DNA of 6,980 bases. It comes from Mxb001 sp051007175. Lineage in GTDB: Bacteria > Actinomycetota > Actinomycetes > S36-B12. Below are positions 1 to 5,168 of this stretch, piece after piece; position 1 is the first letter of the stretch; each line of letters opens with the position of its first letter. The position numbers were made by a program, and so were the translations under genes. The DNA is taken from NCBI GenBank assembly GCA_051007175.1, contig JBPCSL010000146.1, positions 1 through 6,980 on the forward strand. The letters are read 5' to 3'. The notes below the pieces were generated by a model. The model was not told the origin of the DNA and did not search any database. It worked only from the letters and a program-made list of their open reading frames with translations.

Positions 1-1
1 C

Positions 2-151
2 CCCGCCGTTATGCGGTCCCTCGTGCCCGACGTCGCGGAGCGCGTCGCCGTGATCTGCGGGTCGCAGCCGATGATCCAGGCGTCCGAGCGCTGCCTCCGG
101 GCATGCGGTGTCGACGCAGCCGATATTCACTTCGAGAGAATCTGGTGGTGA
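2..151 (+). CDS. C-terminal end of a flavin/NAD(P)H oxidoreductase (partial, 5' end outside window)
   Basis: Only the last 49 codons are present, open from the window edge in the frame starting at base 2 and stopping at TGA 149-151. The peptide contains an ICGSQPMIQ segment followed by an amphipathic helix, then a GVDAADIHFERIWW tail. This matches the end of the NAD(P)-binding domain in ferredoxin-NADP reductase-like enzymes: a Cys-Gly-x-x-x-Met turn contacting the nicotinamide, and an aromatic C-terminus that stacks on the flavin. Such enzymes pass electrons from NAD(P)H through FAD, and often carry an N-terminal ferric-reductase-like membrane domain, which cannot be seen here. The next gene starts 6 nt after the stop and encodes an FMN-binding protein, so the two probably form one operon and one electron path. 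The fold class is fairly secure; the electron acceptor is not known. Confidence 0.72.
   Translation, partial: PAVMRSLVPDVAERVAVICGSQPMIQASERCLRACGVDAADIHFERIWW
143..150 (+). promoter_or_regulatory. Ribosome-binding site for the FMN-binding protein
   Basis: The purine-rich stretch TGGTGGTG overlaps the stop codon of the upstream reductase gene and lies 7 nt before the GTG at 158. It supports that GTG as the start and suggests that translation of the two genes is linked. Confidence 0.45.
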
Positions 152-157
152 CGCGCA

Positions 158-658
158 GTGGCTGAGGTCGGTTTCCTCCGCAGGATCGCGCCGGCAATCG
201 TGCTGGCGGTCGCGGGCGGCGCACTCCTGTACTTGCTGCCGTCGAGCCCTGACGCCGACAGTTCCAGCGCGGAGGACATCTCCTCGTCCGAGACCGGGCC
301 GGGCGAGTCGGGAGCGCCGTCGCCAGCAGAGTCGAGCTCCGGCGGCGCGAAGCCGTCCAAGTCGAGCGCGACCGCGCAGCCGACATCGGGCGACACGCGC
401 ACGATCACGGGCGATCCCGTCGACTTCCGCTTCGGCACGATCCAGGCTGAGGTGACGCTCCAGGGATCGACCATCGTCGACATCGCGACGCTGACGGCGC
501 CCGGCGGCGGCTACCAGCGCTACACCGACCGAGCGGTCCCGACGATGCGGCAGGAGATCCTGCAGGCGCAGTCCACTCAGGTGGCCGCAGCCTCGGGGGC
601 GACGTACACGTCCATGGCCTATGCCCAGTCGGTGCAGTCGGCGCTCGACAAGGCATAG
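158..658 (+). CDS. Membrane-anchored FMN-binding domain protein (covalent flavin carrier)
   Basis: This is a 166-residue protein starting at GTG. Residues 7-28 form one hydrophobic segment after an Arg pair, acting as a membrane anchor or uncleaved signal. Residues 29-80 are a Ser/Pro/Gly/Ala-rich linker, and residues 82-165 form an FMN_bind domain. The diagnostic motif is S146-G147-A148-T149-Y150-T151-S152; in this family ApbE joins FMN to the Thr of the GAT triplet, here T149. A following helix (AYAQSVQSALDKA) is typical of the actinobacterial members. Family knowledge suggests the flavin domain sits outside the membrane and accepts electrons from the reductase encoded just upstream. The Asp usually three residues before the motif Ser is Ala143 here. 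No ApbE gene is visible in the window. The domain call is secure; the final acceptor is unknown. Confidence 0.88.
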   Translation: MAEVGFLRRIAPAIVLAVAGGALLYLLPSSPDADSSSAEDISSSETGPGESGAPSPAESSSGGAKPSKSSATAQPTSGDTRTITGDPVDFRFGTIQAEVTLQGSTIVDIATLTAPGGGYQRYTDRAVPTMRQEILQAQSTQVAAASGATYTSMAYAQSVQSALDKA

Positions 659-719
659 GGCTTCGTCGCGGTTCGACCCCTTCGCGGCACATGAGGCACT
701 CCGGCGCCGACCTAAGGCG

Positions 720-763
720 TATTGTGTTCTTTGATCACACTGGGCTCTGATTCTCATCAAGAA
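720..763 (+). promoter_or_regulatory. Possible promoter and operator-like inverted repeat upstream of the LYVGG propeller gene
   Basis: The 145-bp gap before the propeller gene has a locally AT-richer patch here. TATTGT at 720-725 fits the TANNNT form of a -10 box, with no clear -35. Just downstream, TTCTTTGAT (727-735) and ATCAAGAA (756-763) form an imperfect inverted repeat with a 20-bp centre, placed where it could act as an operator over the start of transcription. The rest of the gap (659-719) shows no convincing terminator. This is a pattern reading only. Confidence 0.25.
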
Positions 764-787
764 CCGGCCCTCCGAAGACACGTCGTC

Positions 788-794
788 GAGAGGA
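788..794 (+). promoter_or_regulatory. Ribosome-binding site of the LYVGG propeller gene
   Basis: GAGAGGA lies 9 nt before ATG 804, a good Shine-Dalgarno match. It fixes the start directly ahead of a complete signal peptide. Confidence 0.6.
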
Positions 795-803
795 ACCGGT
801 CAC

Positions 804-2843
804 ATGTCCGACCGCCGGTGGGGATCCCTACCGTCCCTGGTGGCCGCCGTCATCGCGAGCACTGTGTGCCTGACGATGGCCGTTGCCGCTCCCTCGACCC
901 AGGCCAGTCAGCGGGTAAGCCCGCGATCAGCCCCCAACGCCGGGCTCGGGGCGTTTGCGCCCGTCACGAGCGCCCCGCCCTACGGATTCGGATTCCCCGT
1001 CACGTCACTCGCCCTCGGCGACGACACGCTCTACGTCGGAGGCTTCTTCCAGGGCCCGTCGGATGACTCCATGATCACGTCGGTGACGACGACGGGTGGC
1101 CTTTGGACGCCACTGGGCACCGGCATGGGCGGAGTCAACGGGACCGCCGGCCTGGTCAAGACACTGGCCTACGCTGACGACACCCTGTACGCCGGCGGAG
1201 ACTTCCCCAATGCGAGCGGTGTCGCAGGGACGTTCCATATTGCCGCCTGGTCGAATGGGTCGTGGCACCCGATGGGATCGTTTGACGACACCCAGACGGA
1301 CACTGGAATCCTCAGCCTCACGACCCTTGACGACACGGTCTACGCCACGGGCCCCTTCTACGTGATCGGCGGAGTGACGGCGAAGCATGTTGCCGCCTGG
1401 TCGGACGACACCTGGCACCCGCTCGCGCAGGGCCTCCAGACCAGCGCTGGGGGCCTCGGCTCGTCACTGGCTGCCACGGACGACACCGTCTATGTGTCCG
1501 GCGCCTTCACCGATGCGAGCGGCGTGCCAGGGACGTCCAACATCGCCGCCTGGGCCGATGACACGTGGCATCCGCTCGGCCAGGGACTCGGACCGGGGAC
1601 GAGTTTGCCGGACAACGGCGCCTTGGCGACGCTGGGCGACACCCTCTACGTCGGCGGCACCCTCAATGTCCTGGGCGTGGACGATACGAGCGCCATGACG
1701 CGTGTAGCGGCCTGGTCCGGCGGTTCCTGGCACGCCTTGGGTACCGGCCTGAACGGGCCCGTGAAGTCCCTCGCGGCGGATGCGGCCCACGGGTTGCTCT
1801 ACGCCGGTGGGCCGTTCGCGAACCCCAACGGCAGTGACGACACGGTGATCGGCCAGGCATGGGATGAGGGAATCGAGGCGTGGATCCCGCTCGATGACAG
1901 CACCGCTGTCAGCCCCTTCGATTGGTACGGACTCGCCAACGCCATCGCGCCCGACGACTCGAGCGTCTACATCGGCGGCGGCTTCGAAATGAGGTCCCCC
2001 TCGAGCTACGGGATCACCAAGTGGACCTGGACGGCACCACACGGCGCCATCTCCACGACGTCGGCCTACATCGGCACGTCGGTCCCGATCACGGGCTGGG
2101 GCCTCATCGGAGTCAACGCTGTGCGCTTCGGCACGACTCCCGCAACCTTCACGCGCGATGACTCCACATCGATGGCGGCCACCGTTCCCAACCTGGCGCC
2201 GGGCACCTATGAGGTGTATGTCGACGCCGTGGGGGGCACGGCCGACATGGGATCCGTCACCGTGGTGCCGACACCGGTGCCGCCGGCGACGTCTCCGCCA
2301 TCCGCGCCTCGCGAGGTCACGGCCATGGCCGGGGATGCATCAGCAGCGGTCGCCTGGGTCGCCCCGGCCAGCACAGGGTCCTTCCCCATCAGCTCCTACC
2401 AGGCCACCGCCTCCCCCGGCGGAAAGACCTGCCTGGTCGCCGCGCCCGCGCTCACCTGCACCATCACTGGCCTGACGAACGGCACGACGTACAGGATCAC
2501 CGTCACCGCGCTCAACGGCGCCGGATGGAGTCCGCCCTCGGCGCCGTCCAACCCCGTCACGCCCAGCGGATCCATCCGGGAGACGATCATCATCACCGGC
2601 AGCCGCGACGCCAGAGACGCCCGCATCATCACGATCGCCGGCACCAGCACCGGCCTCGTCGGAGCGCAGGTCACCCCGTGGTTCCGCTTCCCCGGGCAGA
2701 CGTCCTACACGCAAGGGACCGGTGTACGCACGGTCGACAGCGCCGGCACGTTCACCTGGGAACGCCGATCAGGCCGGAAAACCTACGTCTACTTCACCCA
2801 CGACCGGACGAAATCCAACACCGTCGTTATCCCCGCGCGGTAG
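804..2843 (+). CDS. Secreted LYVGG-repeat beta-propeller protein with IPT/TIG-like, Fn3 and shared C-terminal domains
   Basis: This is a 679-residue exported protein. Residues 1-35 look like a Sec signal peptide: RR near the start, a hydrophobic core at 12-29 and Ala-rich cleavage sites. Residues 66-410 hold seven strands of the form (L/V)Y(V/A/I)xG near 76, 128, 179, 229, 281, 332 and 388. Between them are AAWSxxSWHPLGxGL-like strands, consistent with a seven-bladed propeller related to delta-60/Rax2-like repeats. An IPT/TIG-like segment follows (about 412-487), then a Pro-rich hinge and a fibronectin type III domain (497-587) with Cys543 and Cys552 as a probable disulfide. A C-terminal domain (about 590-679) contains RFPGQTSY and VDSAGTFTW. 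All 13 Asp-Asp pairs lie before the Fn3 domain and are followed by Thr (9) or Ser (4). There is no LPXTG and no C-terminal membrane helix. The Fn3 and C-terminal parts are paralogous to the convergent YVTN protein. A surface or matrix binding role is inferred; the ligand is unknown. Confidence 0.85.
   Translation: MSDRRWGSLPSLVAAVIASTVCLTMAVAAPSTQASQRVSPRSAPNAGLGAFAPVTSAPPYGFGFPVTSLALGDDTLYVGGFFQGPSDDSMITSVTTTGGLWTPLGTGMGGVNGTAGLVKTLAYADDTLYAGGDFPNASGVAGTFHIAAWSNGSWHPMGSFDDTQTDTGILSLTTLDDTVYATGPFYVIGGVTAKHVAAWSDDTWHPLAQGLQTSAGGLGSSLAATDDTVYVSGAFTDASGVPGTSNIAAWADDTWHPLGQGLGPGTSLPDNGALATLGDTLYVGGTLNVLGVDDTSAMTRVAAWSGGSWHALGTGLNGPVKSLAADAAHGLLYAGGPFANPNGSDDTVIGQAWDEGIEAWIPLDDSTAVSPFDWYGLANAIAPDDSSVYIGGGFEMRSPSSYGITKWTWTAPHGAISTTSAYIGTSVPITGWGLIGVNAVRFGTTPATFTRDDSTSMAATVPNLAPGTYEVYVDAVGGTADMGSVTVVPTPVPPATSPPSAPREVTAMAGDASAAVAWVAPASTGSFPISSYQATASPGGKTCLVAAPALTCTITGLTNGTTYRITVTALNGAGWSPPSAPSNPVTPSGSIRETIIITGSRDARDARIITIAGTSTGLVGAQVTPWFRFPGQTSYTQGTGVRTVDSAGTFTWERRSGRKTYVYFTHDRTKSNTVVIPAR
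999..2033 (+). repeat. Seven degenerate LYVGG/AAWS..W propeller repeats inside the CDS
   Basis: The unit consists of a DDT(L/V)Y(V/A)xGxF strand, a variable loop, then an (I/V)AAW(S/A)xx(T/S)WHPLG(T/Q)GL strand. Seven copies of the first element can be counted. Spacing is irregular, about 48-57 residues, because loop lengths vary, unlike the strictly periodic YVTN repeats of the neighbouring gene. The last blade seems to end in a GITKWTWTA strand, as expected for closing the ring. Confidence 0.7.
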
Positions 2844-2851
2844 ATCCCGAT

Positions 2852-2867
2852 CCCCGCATACGTGGGG
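2852..2867 (+). other. GC-rich hairpin just after the LYVGG propeller gene
   Basis: CCCCGC and GTGGGG can form a 6-bp stem (one G-T pair) around the loop ATAC, 8 nt after the stop codon. No T-run follows, so a classical intrinsic terminator is doubtful. The core also resembles a type I-E CRISPR repeat, but there is only one copy, with no spacers and no cas genes in view. Confidence 0.35.
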
Positions 2868-2986
2868 TGGCGGCCATCCTCGGCCTCGACGTGGTGGGCA
2901 AGGCCACGGCCGACGACGTACGCGCGGCCACGAGCTTCGCCATCGGCGGAGTCGCAGCAATGGCTTCCGTAGTTCTTTGCGCCTAG
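2867..2986 (+). pseudogene. Relic of a YbaK/ProX-type aminoacyl-tRNA deacylase gene
   Basis: Reading from GTG 2867 to TAG 2984-2986 gives a peptide whose first 30 residues match residues 77-106 of the intact deacylase at 5169-5648: 27 of 30 identical, including an unbroken run from GKATADDV to FAIGGVA. Hand alignment of 2867-2956 with 5397-5486 gives 18 differences in 90 bases, about 80% identity, of which 13 are silent. The rest of the family domain is missing on both sides: upstream is the 3' end of the propeller gene, downstream an unrelated MASVVLCA tail and stop. The fragment lies in the same orientation as the intact gene. Many silent changes with few replacements mean both copies were under protein-level selection after they separated, so this is debris of an older or foreign homologue rather than a fresh duplication. 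Confidence 0.82.
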
Positions 2987-3011
2987 GCACCTGAGAGAAA
3001 GCCACACTGCC

Positions 3012-4910
3012 CTACCCGGCCGCGATGACGACCCGGTTGGAGGAGACGGACCCGTCCTCAGTGCGGATGAGAACGTAGGTCTTCTTGGCGGTGCTCCGCC
3101 GCCAGGTGAACTCCCCCGCGCTGTCCACGAGGATTCTCGCCGTGCCCTCGGCGTAAGACGTTTGGCCCGGGAAGCGCACCCACGGCTTGAGGATGGCTCC
3201 CCTTCCCATACCGGTCGCCGCTCCGTCGACGAGGATTCCGGTTCGGCCACGCACCTGACCACGCGTGCCACTGATAAGAATGTTCGGCGAAGCGGGCGCG
3301 CGAGGTGACACCGCGCTGCTCCGCGTCGACCACGCACCCCACCCTGCACCGTTCAATGCCCGCACCTCGAACGTGAACGACGTGCCATTCGTCAGGCCGG
3401 ACACTTCACACGACCGTGCCGGAGCACTCACCAGGCAGCCGACCGAGCCCGGCGTGGATGTGACCTGATAGTTCGTGACCGGGAACGACCCAGGATCGGC
3501 CGGAACGCCCCACGACACCACCGCTGCGGCATCCCCGGCCACGGCCGTGACGTCCACAGGGGCCGACGGCGGATACGACACCGGTCCCGGCGGCGTGGGC
3601 CCAGGAGCGGTGCCGTAGGTGAAATTCCCCGCTGATGCCATCAGGCCCCCACTCAGAGACACCTTCACCGAACGCGTGCCAGTGCCCTCCGGCACGCTCA
3701 CCCGCCACTGGTTGGTGCCCGGGATACGCGTCAGCCCGGTGCCGACGCTGTCGTCGAAGGACACCGAGGCAATGGTGGAATCATCCACCACGTAGTCGGT
3801 CGGCACCCCGAGCACGCCGAGCGAGACGGTCAGCGAGTCATCCGCCCAGCCATATGGGTCTGGCATCGACGGGCTCACGCGCGCAATCACCGACACGCTG
3901 CCACTGGCCGAGTTGGTCACGTAGATGAGGCCGTCAGCCTGATCCACCGCAACCCCATACGGCTGGGCGCCGACGGCGATCGTGTCATCGACACTGCCGG
4001 TGCGTCCGCTCATCACCGACACGCTGTTACTGACGACGTCCGTCACGTAGACGGAGTCATCAGCCTCATTCACCGCGATCCCCCAGGGGAGGATTCCGAC
4101 GGCGATCGTGTCCTCGACGCTGTCCGTGCGTCCGTTGATCACGGACACGCTGCTGCTCATGAAGTTGGTCACGTAGACGGAGTCATCGGCCTGATCCACC
4201 GCAACTCCGAAGGGCTCGACGCCGACGACGATCGAGTCATCGACACTGCCCGTGCGTCCGTTGATCACGGATACGCTGCCGCCACCGTTGTTGGCCACAT
4301 AGACCGTGTCATCAGCCTGATCCACTGCAATGCCGTAGGGCTGGATGCCGACGGCGATCGTGTCATCGACACTGTCCGTGCGTCCGTTGATCACGGACAC
4401 ACTGTTACTGTCGTTGTTTGTCACGTAAACGGTGTCATCAGCCTGAACGACCGCAACCGCATACGGCGGGGAGTCGACGGCGATCGTGTCTTCGACGCTG
4501 CCCGTGCGTCCATTGACCACCGACACGCCTTCACTGACGCTGTTGGCCACATAGACCGTGTCATCAGCCTGGTTGACGGCAACTCCGCGGGGAAGATCCC
4601 CCACAATGACGGTGTCATCCAACACACCGGTGCGCCCATTGATCACGAAGAGGAATCTGGGATAGCTGGTCACGTAGACCGTGTCGTCTGCATCGTTCAC
4701 CGCCACCCCATCGGGGTTGCCCCCGATGACGACGGTGCGGATCACCGCATACGTCGTCGCCGGCGGCGTGGCCGTGGCGGGGGCGACTCGGGTCGCGGCG
4801 ACCGTGGCCGCGCTACCCGCTGCTGCGGATGGCACCGCAACCAGTGCACACGCCACCGACAGGGCGAGGGGGCCACCCCACCGGGCAGAAACGTGGGAAT
4901 TGCGAGACAT
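3012..4910 (-). CDS. Secreted YVTN-repeat seven-bladed beta-propeller protein with IPT/TIG-like, Fn3 and shared C-terminal domains
   Basis: This is a 632-residue exported protein. Residues 1-32 are a Sec signal peptide with a hydrophobic core at 14-31 ending in AAAG. Residues about 54-345 hold seven YVTN-type units, with ADDTVYV-like strands beginning at 75, 116, 158, 200, 242, 284 and 326, an almost exact 42-residue period. Each unit reads (A/V)VDQADDTVYVTN, SVSVINGRT, then a VDDTIAVG strand. Next come an IPT/TIG-like segment (about 346-433, ending ASAGNFTYG), a Pro-rich hinge, an Fn3 domain (446-536; Cys492 and Cys501 likely paired) and the C-terminal domain (about 541-632) with WVRFPGQTSY, VDSAGEFTW and KKTYV. 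All 13 Asp-Asp pairs are followed by Thr (7) or Ser (6), none in the Fn3 or C-terminal part. No LPXTG or C-terminal membrane helix is seen. ATG 4910 is chosen because it begins a complete signal peptide, although only a weak GGGGCGG precedes it. YVTN propellers occur in surface proteins; the ligand here is unknown. Confidence 0.87.
   Translation of the reverse strand: MSRNSHVSARWGGPLALSVACALVAVPSAAAGSAATVAATRVAPATATPPATTYAVIRTVVIGGNPDGVAVNDADDTVYVTSYPRFLFVINGRTGVLDDTVIVGDLPRGVAVNQADDTVYVANSVSEGVSVVNGRTGSVEDTIAVDSPPYAVAVVQADDTVYVTNNDSNSVSVINGRTDSVDDTIAVGIQPYGIAVDQADDTVYVANNGGGSVSVINGRTGSVDDSIVVGVEPFGVAVDQADDSVYVTNFMSSSVSVINGRTDSVEDTIAVGILPWGIAVNEADDSVYVTDVVSNSVSVMSGRTGSVDDTIAVGAQPYGVAVDQADGLIYVTNSASGSVSVIARVSPSMPDPYGWADDSLTVSLGVLGVPTDYVVDDSTIASVSFDDSVGTGLTRIPGTNQWRVSVPEGTGTRSVKVSLSGGLMASAGNFTYGTAPGPTPPGPVSYPPSAPVDVTAVAGDAAAVVSWGVPADPGSFPVTNYQVTSTPGSVGCLVSAPARSCEVSGLTNGTSFTFEVRALNGAGWGAWSTRSSAVSPRAPASPNILISGTRGQVRGRTGILVDGAATGMGRGAILKPWVRFPGQTSYAEGTARILVDSAGEFTWRRSTAKKTYVLIRTEDGSVSSNRVVIAAG
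3876..4751 (-). repeat. Seven tandem YVTN propeller units, about 126 nt each
   Basis: The 42-residue protein period corresponds to a 126-nt DNA period. Adjacent units are also similar in DNA: the segment coding for SVINGRT with its flanks recurs almost unchanged around 4120-4150, 4245-4275 and 4375-4400. The first and last units are the most divergent: the first has FLFVINGRTGVL, and the last has ADGLIYVTN in place of ADDTVYVTN. Such near-identical direct repeats can change in number by recombination, but seven units here is a complete ring. Confidence 0.85.
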
Positions 4911-4962
4911 ACGGGCCGCCCCGGGTCGACATGGACCTCGAGGGGAATCCCCTGATCATCAT
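4813..4962 (-). other. Possible short upstream ORF overlapping the start of the YVTN gene
   Basis: On the - strand ATGATG at 4962 is preceded at 5 nt by AGGAAG, a better ribosome-binding site than that of the YVTN gene itself. The frame is open for 49 residues (MMIRGF...IRSSG) and runs past ATG 4910 in another frame. The peptide matches nothing I recognise. It could be a leader peptide coupling translation, or chance. The alternative, a frameshift hiding a longer YVTN protein N-terminus, is less likely because the signal peptide starting at 4910 is complete. Confidence 0.25.
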
Positions 4963-4990
4963 GTGGTCTTCCTGCCCCCTCGAGGACCAT
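4931..4990 (-). promoter_or_regulatory. 15-bp inverted repeat in the leader of the YVTN propeller gene
   Basis: ATGGACCTCGAGGGG (4931-4945) and CCCCTCGAGGACCAT (4976-4990) are complementary at 14 of 15 positions, with a 30-nt centre. The near arm ends 21 nt upstream of the ATG at 4910. On the - strand the loop contains AGGAAG (4973-4968) and, 5 nt on, the ATG (4962-4960) of a short ORF. A smaller palindrome GGGGAATCCCC (4942-4952) overlaps one arm and could compete for pairing. TATGGT (4991-4986, - strand) is a possible -10 box overlapping the outer arm. Either an operator or an RNA hairpin is possible. The rest of 4911-5168 holds no gene apart from the short upstream ORF; a perfect palindrome CCGACGTCGG lies at 5078-5087. 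Confidence 0.45.
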
Positions 4991-5154
4991 ACGCCCTGGG
5001 AGACCGGCACGCGAGGTATGGGCAGATTCCCTCCCCCCAGCGGGAGAGCCCCGAGCAGATCGCATCCCTACAGGGCACCGACGTCGGGGACACCTCATCT
5101 CTCCATCCCGAGAGCAAGCCAAGCCCCGCCGGGAGCCGGGCCCTGATGACGCCC

Positions 5155-5160
5155 TACATT
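5155..5160 (+). promoter_or_regulatory. Leaderless-type -10 promoter box of the deacylase gene
   Basis: TACATT fits the actinobacterial TANNNT -10 consensus and lies 8 nt before ATG 5169, so transcription would begin at or next to the start codon. No Shine-Dalgarno sequence is present in the gap (CCTGGCCC), which agrees with a leaderless mRNA. No -35 element is evident. Confidence 0.5.
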
Positions 5161-5168
5161 CCTGGCCC

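Noticed and set aside
1005..1418. Long antisense open frames across the propeller gene (also 1464-2042, 2340-2714) and other overlapping frames
   Set aside because: They are by-products of G+C-rich codon bias opposite a strongly supported gene; their peptides show no domain pattern.
2852..2867. A CRISPR array
   Set aside because: Only one repeat-like unit is present; there is no second copy, no spacer and no cas gene in the window.
2867..2986. A recent duplication of part of the intact deacylase gene
   Set aside because: Nearly half of the conserved codons differ silently, far too many for a fresh copy.
3012..3290. Sortase anchoring of the propeller proteins
   Set aside because: Neither C-terminus has an LPXTG-like motif, hydrophobic helix and basic tail; both end in the beta-rich shared domain.
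804..4910. A DNA-level repeated octamer (GAYGACWC, as in an uptake or recombination signal) behind the many DDT/DDS triplets
   Set aside because: The triplets stay in one reading frame and use different codons, including GATGACAGC, GACGATACG and GATGATTCC, so the conserved unit is the tripeptide, not the DNA word.
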